Shown here piece after piece: positions 1 through 5,897 of a stretch of 6,033 nucleotides of DNA (position 1 is the first letter of the stretch; every line of letters begins with the position of its first letter). Under the pieces are notes generated by a model that saw only the letters and a program-made list of their open reading frames with translations, was not told where the DNA came from and made no database searches. The position numbers and the translations under genes are program-made. Source of the stretch: Pseudomonadota bacterium (GTDB lineage Bacteria; Pseudomonadota; Alphaproteobacteria; Rhizobiales; Kaistiaceae); contig JAEVZM010000500.1 in the NCBI GenBank assembly GCA_023392225.1, forward strand, positions 1-6,033. Reading direction: 5' to 3'.

Positions 1-90
1 CTCGCGCGGCGGGGGGCGCGGCACGCCGGGGCGGTGCAGAGTCGCCCGACCGTCGGAACAGGCGAAACACTGCCCCAGAAGAGCGGGCCC

Positions 91-133
91 AGAGACAACA
101 AAGCCGGGCACCACGCCTGTGGCGCGCCCGGCT
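91..133 (-). terminator. Rho-independent terminator after the small membrane peptide gene
   Basis: An 8-bp perfect stem pairs 102-109 with 126-133 (AGCCGGGC / GCCCGGCT). Inside it a 4-bp stem pairs 111-114 with 119-122 around the 4-nt loop 115-118. Read on the minus strand, the stem runs straight into the T-rich tail TTTGTTGTCTCT (102 down to 91). On the plus strand there is no T-tract, so the orientation is clear. It begins 38 nt past the stop codon of the 27-residue ORF at 172-255 and is the best terminator in the window. Confidence 0.78.
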
Positions 134-171
134 CTCACAACAGCTCTTTACCCAAAAACCTCAGGGAACGC

Positions 172-255
172 CTAGATCGCCCCAAACACAACTGCAGCAA
201 CAAAAAGGAACGCGGCGCCTACCATCACAAGGTGGAGTGGTCGGACAAGGGCCAT
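172..255 (-). CDS. Small single-pass membrane peptide, 27 aa, function unknown
   Basis: I do not recognise the family. The ORF starts at ATG 255-253 and ends with TAG 174-172. The N-terminal segment MALVRPLH carries one Arg and one His. It is followed by an almost entirely hydrophobic run, residues 9-27 (LVMVGAAFLF then VAAVVFGAI), long enough to cross the membrane once. The positive N-terminus suggests N-in/C-out. Support for a real gene is the GGAGGA Shine-Dalgarno sequence 4 nt before the ATG and a strong terminator 38 nt after the stop, giving a compact unit. An in-frame ATG 33 nt upstream would give 38 aa (MCTVVGNAEDV added), but the GGAGGA favours the shorter form. It is divergent from the decarboxylase gene. 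Such peptides often act as accessory subunits of membrane complexes, but nothing here identifies a partner. A dual-function or non-coding RNA is the main alternative. Confidence 0.6.
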   Translation of the reverse strand: MALVRPLHLVMVGAAFLFVAAVVFGAI

Positions 256-520
256 AACGTCCTCCGCATTTCCCACAACGGTACACATGTTAATACACGT
301 TCATGTTTTGAGAAGCGGAAAAATGTGCTGCGATGCACAAGACGCCGGTGACTCGCCCACCGCGCTCGGCTAAGCCCTTGCCGGGACGGAGATTTCGTCC
401 TCACAGAATATTTTTCTTTTTTTCATCGCGTGACCTCGGCCCCGGGCTGGGCGTTTTGGGTGTCTTCAAGCCGCGCGACCCGGCTGCTAGCGTGCCGGAC
501 CAACCGGAGGCAGGGAGTCC
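256..520. other. Divergent intergenic region, AT-richer than its surroundings
   Basis: This 265-bp gap separates the small peptide gene (minus) from the decarboxylase gene (plus) and should hold both promoters. Visible elements are a pair of TACAC-containing repeats at 282-307, a small hairpin GGACG-N7-CGTCC at 384-400, and a pyrimidine tract at 411-424 (TTTTT C TTTTTTT C). No convincing -35/-10 pair is seen for either gene. The best -10 candidate for the minus strand is TATTAA (295-290), without a good -35. The decarboxylase start is preceded by GGAGG (506-510) and GGGAG (513-517). Confidence 0.5.
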
Positions 521-1738
521 ATGCAGATCTTCGACACCGCACGCGAGGCGGCCTATGCGCTCCGGCCCGACCAGCCGGTCTACTGCTTCATGCCGCAGGT
601 GCTGGTTGCCGACGCGCTGACCTTCCGCAACGCCTTCCCCGGCACCACCGCCTATGCGGTGAAGACCAATGGCGAGCCGATGGTGCTGGAGGCCCTGGCC
701 CGGGCCGGCATCGACACCTTCGACGTCGCCTCGCCGGCCGAGTTCGCTGCGGTGCGAAGCGTCGCCCCGAAGGCGGGCATGATCTATACCCACCCGGTCA
801 AGGCCCAGTCCGACATCCGGCTGGCGCTCGAGACCTACGGCATCCGGGTGATGGCCCTCGACCACGAGGACGAGGTGGCGAAGATCCTCAGGATCGTGCG
901 CGGCCTCGACCTCGATCCCGAGGAGATCACGCTGCTCGTCCGGCTCGCCTCGCGCGGCCACGCCGCCTACGAGCTGTCGAAGAAGTTCGGCGCGACCGCC
1001 GCCAACGCGGTCGAGCTCTGCCAGCGCATCCACCGCATCGGCTTCAAGGTCGGGCTGTGCTTCCATGTCGGCAGCCAGGTCGAGGACACCGACACCTACG
1101 AGCGGGCGCTGGCCTCCGCCGCCTGGGTGCGCTCGCGCGCCGGCGTGCCGCTCACCATGCTCGACATCGGCGGCGGCTTCCCGGCGCCCTATGGCCACGA
1201 CCCGCGGCGGAAGGCGCCGCCCGCGCCCGACACCGCCGCGCTGATCTCCGAGGTGGTCGGCGAGATCCGCGAATGGGGCCTCGACGACCTGCCGCTGGTC
1301 GCCGAGCCGGGCCGGGTGATCGCGGCGCGGAGCTTCTCGCTGATCGTCCGGGTGCTGCTCAAGAAGGGCCGCCGCCTCTACATCAATGACGGCATCTGGG
1401 CGTCGCTGTCCGACTCCTGGACCGGCAAGATCACCCTCCCCGCGCGCCTCCTGCCCGACCCTGCGCGGCGCAAGCGCAGCGGCTCGACCGAGCTCACCGC
1501 CTTCAAGGTGTGCGGTGCGACCTGCGACTCGGTGGACATCCTGTCTCGTCCGTTCTACCTCCCCCAGAACGTCGATACCGGCGACTGGATCGAAATCGGC
1601 CATATCGGCGCCTACTCGCTGGCGCTCCGCACCCGTTTCAACGGTTTCTACCCCGACACCTTCGTCGAGGTGCGGACGCCTTTCGCGGATGCCGGGCCGG
1701 CGGAGAGCTTCGCCTCGCTCGAAACCATGGCGGACTGA
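521..1738 (+). CDS. Fold-type III PLP-dependent decarboxylase, ornithine/lysine/diaminopimelate decarboxylase family
   Basis: The 405-residue protein has the complete PLP site of the eukaryotic-type ornithine decarboxylase fold. Lys48 in YAVKTN forms the Schiff base. Asp68 is in TFDVAS, His182 and Ser185 in HVGSQ, and Gly217-219 in DIGGGF bind the phosphate. Glu262 in AEPGR pairs with the pyridine nitrogen. Across the dimer, Cys335-Asp336 in CGATCDS and Tyr365 in GAYS complete the second half of the site. The TIM-barrel comes first and the beta-sandwich C-terminal domain second. The expected reaction is decarboxylation of a basic amino acid to a polyamine precursor (ornithine to putrescine) in the cytoplasm. 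The substrate is uncertain: the specificity segment around 288-302 (YINDG then IWASLSDSWTG) lacks the usual acidic residue twelve positions after the DG aspartate. The length is slightly above the typical 370-395 residues of bacterial ODCs. It is the first gene of a two-gene operon with the CDF transporter. Confidence 0.88.
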   Translation: MQIFDTAREAAYALRPDQPVYCFMPQVLVADALTFRNAFPGTTAYAVKTNGEPMVLEALARAGIDTFDVASPAEFAAVRSVAPKAGMIYTHPVKAQSDIRLALETYGIRVMALDHEDEVAKILRIVRGLDLDPEEITLLVRLASRGHAAYELSKKFGATAANAVELCQRIHRIGFKVGLCFHVGSQVEDTDTYERALASAAWVRSRAGVPLTMLDIGGGFPAPYGHDPRRKAPPAPDTAALISEVVGEIREWGLDDLPLVAEPGRVIAARSFSLIVRVLLKKGRRLYINDGIWASLSDSWTGKITLPARLLPDPARRKRSGSTELTAFKVCGATCDSVDILSRPFYLPQNVDTGDWIEIGHIGAYSLALRTRFNGFYPDTFVEVRTPFADAGPAESFASLETMAD

Positions 1739-1741
1739 CCC

Positions 1742-2668
1742 GTGACCACGACGACGACGACCAGCAAGCGCGGCGGCTCCGCCCTCGGCATCAGGACCAT
1801 CGCCGCGATCAGCGTCTTCGTCGGGCTGGCGGTGCTCGGCCTCAAGATGCTCGCCTGGTACGTCACGGGCAGCGTGGCGCTGTTCTCCGATGCGCTCGAA
1901 TCCATCGTCAACGTCGCCGCCTCCACCGCCGCGCTGATCGCGATCAGCTACAGCGCGCGCCCGGCCGACGCCAACCACCCGTGGGGCCACCACAAGGCCG
2001 AGTACTTCTCGGTGGTGCTGGAGGGCGTGCTGATCATCATCGCCGCCATCCTCATCCTCCGCGAGGCGTGGGCGGCCTATCTCGATCCGCGGATGTTCGA
2101 TGCGCCGGCCGAGGGCCTGGCGATCTCGGCCGTCGCCTCGGTGATCAACGGCGGCTGGAGCTGGTTCCTGATCCGCGAGGGGCGCCGCCGGCGCTCGCCG
2201 GCGCTGGTTGCCGACGGCAAGCACCTCCTCACCGACGTGGTGACCTCGATCGGCGTCGTCATCGGCCTCGTCGCCGCCTACCTCACCGGCATCGCCGCGC
2301 TCGATCCGCTGCTTGCCGCGATCGTCGCGGTCAACATCCTCTGGGCCGGCTGGCAGCTGATCCGCGAGTCGCTCGGCGGGCTGATGGACGAGGCGGTGCC
2401 GGAGAAGACGCTCAACGAGATCCGCCAGATCATCTCGACCAATGCCGAGGGCGCGATCGAGGCCCACGACGTGCGCACCCGGCACGCCGGCAGCGTCACC
2501 TTCATCGACTTTCACCTGGTGGTGGAGGGAACCATGCCGGTGTCGCAGGCGCACGACATCTGCGACCGCATCGAGAAGGCGCTCCGCGCCCATGTCCACG
2601 ACGCGATGATCACCATCCACGTCGAGCCCGAGGAGAAGGCCAAGCACCAGGGCGTCGTGGTGCTCTGA
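1742..2668 (+). CDS. Cation diffusion facilitator (CDF) family divalent metal/proton antiporter
   Basis: This 308-residue inner-membrane protein has the six-helix CDF layout, roughly at residues 15-38, 43-68, 88-107, 123-145, 155-180 and 184-204, then a cytoplasmic ferredoxin-like domain (about 213-296). CDF hallmarks are SVALFSDALES in helix 2 and HLLTD in helix 5. The C-terminal domain carries the histidines seen in FieF-like proteins: HDVRTRHAG, FHL, AHDICD and IHVEP. It should export a divalent metal (Zn, Fe or Mn) in exchange for protons. The transport site reads Glu53/Asn57 plus His161/Asp165, an unusual helix-2 pair, so I do not assign a metal. The GTG start is fixed: the preceding in-frame codons are CCC and the TGA of the decarboxylase gene. 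A partial SD (GGCGGA, 1729-1734) lies inside the upstream gene, and coupled translation is likely. Residues 2-7 are a poly-Thr run from an ACG-rich repeat. Confidence 0.9.
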   Translation: MTTTTTTSKRGGSALGIRTIAAISVFVGLAVLGLKMLAWYVTGSVALFSDALESIVNVAASTAALIAISYSARPADANHPWGHHKAEYFSVVLEGVLIIIAAILILREAWAAYLDPRMFDAPAEGLAISAVASVINGGWSWFLIREGRRRRSPALVADGKHLLTDVVTSIGVVIGLVAAYLTGIAALDPLLAAIVAVNILWAGWQLIRESLGGLMDEAVPEKTLNEIRQIISTNAEGAIEAHDVRTRHAGSVTFIDFHLVVEGTMPVSQAHDICDRIEKALRAHVHDAMITIHVEPEEKAKHQGVVVL

Positions 2669-2698
2669 GCCTCGCGGCAAGAAGCCTTTGGCAAGCGC

Positions 2699-2725
2699 GG
2701 CGGACGGGGCCGTTCCTCGTCCGCC
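2699..2725. terminator. Hairpin between convergent genes, possible bidirectional terminator
   Basis: GGCGGACG (2699-2706) pairs perfectly with CGTCCGCC (2718-2725). Three further pairs, one of them G-U, close the stem to a 5-nt loop at 2710-2714. It sits centrally in the 69-bp gap between the CDF stop and the ettA stop, where both transcripts must end. Neither side has a clear T-tract, so termination may be weak or rho-assisted. Confidence 0.5.
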
Positions 2726-2737
2726 TCCGGCGTCGGC

Positions 2738-4393
2738 TCAGGCGCGCGCGAGGCGCTTGTACTTGATCCGGTGCGGGTTGGCCGCGTCCGCGCCGAGGCG
2801 GCGCACCTTGTCGGCCTCGTATTCCTCGAAGTTGCCCTCGAACCACTCGACATGGCTGTCGCCCTCGAAGGCGAGGATGTGCGTCGCCAGCCGGTCGAGG
2901 AACATGCGGTCGTGGCTGATGACCACGGCGCAGCCGGCGTAATCCTCGAGCGCGTCCTCGAGCGCGGCCAGCGTCTCGGTGTCGAGGTCGTTGGTCGGCT
3001 CGTCGAGGAGGAGGACGTTGGAGCCCTCCTTGAGCAGCTTGGCGAGGTGGACGCGGTTGCGCTGGCCGCCCGACAGCGAGCCGACCTTCTGCTGCTGGTC
3101 GCCGCCCTTGAAGTTGAAGGCGCCGACATAGGCGCGGCTGTTCATCTCGCGCTTGCCGAGGCGGATGATGTCGTTGCCGCCGGAAATCTCCTCCCACACC
3201 GTCTTGTTGGGATCGAGGTCGTCGCGGCTCTGGTCGACATAGCCGAGATGGACGGTCTCGCCGAGGGTTATGGTGCCCTGGTCGGGCTTCTCCTGCCCGG
3301 TGAGCATGCGGAACAGCGTCGTCTTGCCGACGCCGTTCGGGCCGATGACGCCGACGATGCCGCCCGGCGGCAGCTTGAAGGTGAGGTTGTCGATCAGGAG
3401 GCGGTCGCCATAGCCCTTCGACACGCCCTCGACGTCGATGACGTTGTCGCCGAGGCGCTCGCCCGGCGGGATGATGATCTGGGCGGTGCCCGGCGCGCGC
3501 TCCTCGTTGCGCTTCAGGAGCTCGTCATAGGCACGCAGGCGCGCCTTCGACTTGGCCTGGCGGGCGCGCGGGCTGGCCGAGATCCACTCGCGCTCGCGCT
3601 CCAGCGCCCGCTGGCGGGCGGCCTCCTCGCGGCCCTCCTGCGCCATGCGCTTGGCCTTCTTCTCGAGATAGGCCGAGTAGTTGCCCTCGTAGGGGATGCC
3701 GCGGCCGCGATCGAGCTCGAGAATCCAGCCGGTGACGTTGTCGAGGAAGTAGCGGTCGTGGGTGATGATCAGCACCGAGCCCGGGAACTCGCGGAGGTGC
3801 TTCTCGAGCCAGGCCACCGACTCGGCGTCGAGATGGTTGGTCGGCTCGTCGAGGAGGATCAGGTCCGGCGCCGAGAGGAGGAGCTTGCAGAGCGCCACCC
3901 GGCGCTTCTCGCCGCCCGAGAGCTTGGAGACGTCGGCGTCGCCCGGCGGGCAGCGCAGCGCATCCATCGCCATCTCGACCTGGCTGTCGAGATCCCACAG
4001 GTTCTGGCTGTCGATCTGGTCCTGGAGCTTGGCGGCCTCGTCCGCCGTCTCGTCCGAGTACTCCATCATCAGCTCGTTGTAGCGGTCGAGGATCGCCTTC
4101 TTGGCCGCCACGCCCTCCATCACGTTGCCGAGCACGTCCTTGGAAGGATCGAGCTGCGGCTCCTGCGGCAGGTAGCCGACCGTCGCACCTTCGGCGAGCC
4201 ACGCCTCGCCGCCATACTCCTTGTCGATGCCGGCCATGATCCTGAGCAGCGTCGACTTGCCGGCGCCGTTCGGGCCGAGCACGCCGATCTTGGCGTCGGG
4301 ATAGAACGAGAGGTTGATGTTCTCGAGGACCTTCTTGCCGCCGGCATAGGCCTTGGTCAGGTCCTGCATGTGGTAGATGAACTGGCGCGCCAT
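2738..4393 (-). CDS. ettA: ABC-F ATPase EttA, energy-dependent translational throttle protein
   Basis: The 551-residue cytoplasmic protein has two ABC domains and no membrane segments, and it resembles E. coli EttA (555 aa) from end to end. Numbering from the ATG at 4393, the first domain has Walker A GPNGAGKST (40-48), signature LSGGE (158-162) and Walker B with catalytic Glu183 in DEPTNHLD. The second has GPNGVGKTT (351-359), LSGGQ (440-444) and Glu465 in DEPTNDLD. The arm insertion (about 80-145) and the charged linker (about 235-319, with NYSAYLEKK and RARQAKSKARL) typical of EttA are present. EttA binds the ribosomal E site and gates entry into elongation according to the ATP/ADP ratio. 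The ATG is preferred over an in-frame GTG at 4426 because GGAG lies 6 nt before it and MARQFIYHM matches the family N-terminus. It is transcribed separately, tail to tail with the CDF gene. Confidence 0.96.
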   Translation of the reverse strand: MARQFIYHMQDLTKAYAGGKKVLENINLSFYPDAKIGVLGPNGAGKSTLLRIMAGIDKEYGGEAWLAEGATVGYLPQEPQLDPSKDVLGNVMEGVAAKKAILDRYNELMMEYSDETADEAAKLQDQIDSQNLWDLDSQVEMAMDALRCPPGDADVSKLSGGEKRRVALCKLLLSAPDLILLDEPTNHLDAESVAWLEKHLREFPGSVLIITHDRYFLDNVTGWILELDRGRGIPYEGNYSAYLEKKAKRMAQEGREEAARQRALEREREWISASPRARQAKSKARLRAYDELLKRNEERAPGTAQIIIPPGERLGDNVIDVEGVSKGYGDRLLIDNLTFKLPPGGIVGVIGPNGVGKTTLFRMLTGQEKPDQGTITLGETVHLGYVDQSRDDLDPNKTVWEEISGGNDIIRLGKREMNSRAYVGAFNFKGGDQQQKVGSLSGGQRNRVHLAKLLKEGSNVLLLDEPTNDLDTETLAALEDALEDYAGCAVVISHDRMFLDRLATHILAFEGDSHVEWFEGNFEEYEADKVRRLGADAANPHRIKYKRLARA

Positions 4394-4463
4394 GATGATC
4401 TCCGCCGGCCCGCTATGCGCGGACACGGCTCGCGTCGTGGTGGGAAGATTGAAACGTGGGGAT

Positions 4464-4492
4464 CATTAAGGGATCGGGGCCCCTTGGCGCAA
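4464..4492 (-). promoter_or_regulatory. Candidate housekeeping promoter of ettA
   Basis: On the minus strand, TTGCGC (4492-4487) and TTAATG (4469-4464) are separated by exactly 17 nt. They lie about 70-100 nt upstream of the ettA ATG. The match to the consensus is partial (TTG conserved; TTAATG resembles TATAAT at three positions). The -35 element is inside a CCCTTG-GCG-CAAGGG inverted repeat (4481-4495), which could be an operator or the base of a hairpin. Confidence 0.35.
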
Positions 4493-4560
4493 GGGCCGGC
4501 GGAAGCGCGGCCGCCAGACCGGGGCCTCGTCGCCACCGCACGGGAGCAGCCGGGTGAGAA

Positions 4561-4588
4561 CCTGCCGCCGCTAGACGGCGGCGGCAGG
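4561..4588 (-). terminator. GC-rich hairpin downstream of the acylase gene
   Basis: A perfect 10-bp stem, CCTGCCGCCG (4561-4570) with CGGCGGCAGG (4579-4588), encloses an 8-nt loop. It begins about 31 nt past the TAG of the acylase gene. The minus-strand tail is only TTCTC, a poor T-tract, so the terminator assignment rests on position and stem strength. Confidence 0.55.
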
Positions 4589-4619
4589 GAAGGTCGGTGC
4601 TGCTTCAGGCAGGGCGGCG

Positions 4620-5720
4620 CTACTTGAAGTCCGACGACATGTCGACGAACGACTGCGTGCCCGCGGTGCTGAGCAGCTTGATGCCCTTGGCATCGAGATC
4701 GAACGTCTTGAGATCGACCATGCGGATCGTCGGGTCGTCATAGGTCTTGTAGTAGTAGCGCAGCGCCTGCGGGTCCCGCGCGACGGTCAGCATCGTGTAG
4801 TCGGTATGGATGACGCCGCGGCTCTCCTCGCGGGCGACGCCGACCGGGATGTCGAAGTTGTTGAGGATGTGGAACACCTGTCCGATCCCCGCCTCGGCAT
4901 TGTCCGAGGGGACGGCGGTGGCGCTGAACACCGCGGCGCGGACGAACCGCGACGGCGGCGTGAAGTCGCCCGGTAGGCCGAGCATCCCGCTGCCCTGGCC
5001 GAACTGGGAGAAGGTCGTCCCGTCGATGGTCACCGGCGGCACGTTGCGCGGATCGAGCGCGATGTAGTTGCGCAGGTTGACCATGTGCCAGCCGAAGTCC
5101 GGCGAGTTGGTCATCACCCCGAGCGGGTTGTCATGGACGACGAGCTTGCCGCCCATCGGCTCGACGGCGATGCTGTTGCCGTTCTTGTCGTAGACGACAT
5201 AGTGGAACGGCGGCGCGACCGGACCCCAGTTGGGGACCACGGTCGGCATCACCAGGATGCCGTCGCCGGCGACCGCCTGGCGGACCTCGTCGACGGTCGC
5301 GAATTGGGTCAGGAGATAGTTCGGGAAGTCGGCCGGCGACATCCCCCGCGACTGGTTCTCGGCGGTGGCGGGCGTGTAGCTGGCGAAGTCCGGGAAGTAG
5401 AACGCGCCGACCGCCAGGCCCTCCTCGTTGACGCCGTCGAGAATCTTGACGTTGTCATAGGCGATGACGCCGATGGCCGCGTATTTCGCGGTGTAGGCGA
5501 GCCCGTCGCCGAGCGGCGTATCGCCGACGAATGCCTCGCCACGCGGCACCACGGCAATGCTTGTCTCGATCGTGGTGCCGAACTCGAGCGTCCGGCCGCT
5601 GACGATCGATCCGTCGTTGTTGGTGAGCTGGATGCCAGTACAGGCCATCGCCTGCTGGCCGCTGAGCGCGATCGCCGCCACGGCGACGACGATCCCTCGG
5701 AGTGTCCTCGTGCAATCCAT
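4620..5720 (-). CDS. Periplasmic choloylglycine hydrolase / penicillin V acylase family (Ntn-hydrolase)
   Basis: This 366-residue precursor starts with a Sec signal peptide: basic MDCTRTLR, a hydrophobic core at 9-20, and cleavage after QAMA at residue 26. Cleavage exposes Cys27, the N-terminal nucleophile, so export and activation are one step. In mature numbering the family residues are Cys1, Arg17 (SGRTLEF), Tyr82 (AFYFP), Asn179 (TNSP) and an Arg near 232 (PSRFVR). Tyr at 82 is penicillin V acylase-like, whereas bile salt hydrolases usually carry Asn. The position after Arg17 that is normally Asp20 is Glu here. The enzyme should cleave linear amides; Gram-negative relatives in Pectobacterium and Agrobacterium act on penicillin V and long-chain acyl-homoserine lactones. 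The start is ATG 5720-5718, with GGA 8 nt upstream and AAGGA further away. It is divergent from a Crp/Fnr-like gene. The natural substrate is not readable from sequence. Confidence 0.88.
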   Translation of the reverse strand: MDCTRTLRGIVVAVAAIALSGQQAMACTGIQLTNNDGSIVSGRTLEFGTTIETSIAVVPRGEAFVGDTPLGDGLAYTAKYAAIGVIAYDNVKILDGVNEEGLAVGAFYFPDFASYTPATAENQSRGMSPADFPNYLLTQFATVDEVRQAVAGDGILVMPTVVPNWGPVAPPFHYVVYDKNGNSIAVEPMGGKLVVHDNPLGVMTNSPDFGWHMVNLRNYIALDPRNVPPVTIDGTTFSQFGQGSGMLGLPGDFTPPSRFVRAAVFSATAVPSDNAEAGIGQVFHILNNFDIPVGVAREESRGVIHTDYTMLTVARDPQALRYYYKTYDDPTIRMVDLKTFDLDAKGIKLLSTAGTQSFVDMSSDFK

Positions 5721-5786
5721 GTCGATTTTCCGTTTCCTTGAGAGGTGAAGGTTCCGGCCGGCCGCATACCCTTCGCGCGGCAATGC

Positions 5787-5799
5787 GGGGTGCCACCCC
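5787..5799. repeat. 13-bp palindrome in the acylase leader
   Basis: On the minus strand this reads GGGGTG-G-CACCCC, a perfect 6+1+6 inverted repeat. It is 67 bp upstream of the acylase ATG. With a single central base it cannot form a hairpin at full length, so protein binding is more likely than an RNA role, if it has any. Confidence 0.3.
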
Positions 5800-5840
5800 T
5801 CACCGGCCGACCAGACTCCCTTAGTTGTTCGGACAAGGTT

Positions 5841-5868
5841 GCATTGCCGAAAAATCGGCAAACAATGC
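5841..5868. promoter_or_regulatory. Candidate operator between the acylase and the Crp/Fnr-like gene
   Basis: TTGCCGA (5844-5850) and TCGGCAA (5855-5861) form a perfect 7-bp inverted repeat around AAAA. A second, slightly offset pair, GCATTG (5841-5846) and CAATGC (5863-5868), encloses it. A weak plus-strand promoter overlaps it: TTGCAT (5839-5844) and AACAAT (5861-5866) with a 16-nt spacer. The repeat would fill that spacer, a typical repressor position. It does not match the FNR (TTGAT-N4-ATCAA) or CRP (TGTGA-N6-TCACA) consensus. Confidence 0.45.
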
Positions 5869-5897
5869 CAGCGCTGGGCACGGGCGTTTTGGGGGCG

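Noticed and set aside
1..70. Possible minus-strand gene starting at GTG 70-68 (MFRLFRRSGDSAPP...) and leaving the left edge
   Set aside because: Only 23 codons are visible, the GGGG before the GTG is too close for a normal SD, and no promoter fits between it and the terminator at about 91. It cannot be supported without sequence to the left.
34..351. Plus-strand open frame of about 105 codons across the left intergenic region
   Set aside because: It has a GTG start without an SD, no hydrophobic or domain pattern, and many Asn, His, Lys and Arg codons unlike the neighbouring genes. It runs through the minus-strand terminator and the small peptide gene.
384..424. Hairpin GGACG/CGTCC followed by a T-rich tract as a plus-strand terminator
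   Set aside because: The stem is only 5 bp, the T-tract begins about 10 nt after it, and there is no plus-strand gene upstream to terminate.
449..460. 12-mer GGGCGTTTTGGG repeated at 449-460 and 5882-5893, upstream of two genes
   Set aside because: About one identical 12-mer pair is expected by chance in 6 kb, and the two copies sit at very different distances from the start codons (about 60 nt and 4 nt).
401..2680. Very long open frame on the minus strand opposite the decarboxylase and CDF genes
   Set aside because: It lies exactly antisense to two genes with clear family motifs. Its product is rich in Arg, Asp, Gly and His with no recognisable domain, as expected from high GC at third positions.
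2771..4627. 618-codon open frame on the plus strand opposite ettA
   Set aside because: It is fully antisense to a complete EttA gene and shows the low-complexity Leu/Val/Arg/Asp composition typical of a GC-driven shadow frame.
5779..5796. Sigma-54-like promoter TGGCAC...TTGC upstream of the acylase
   Set aside because: The GG and GC dinucleotides are 11 nt apart instead of the strictly required 10, so this is a near miss.
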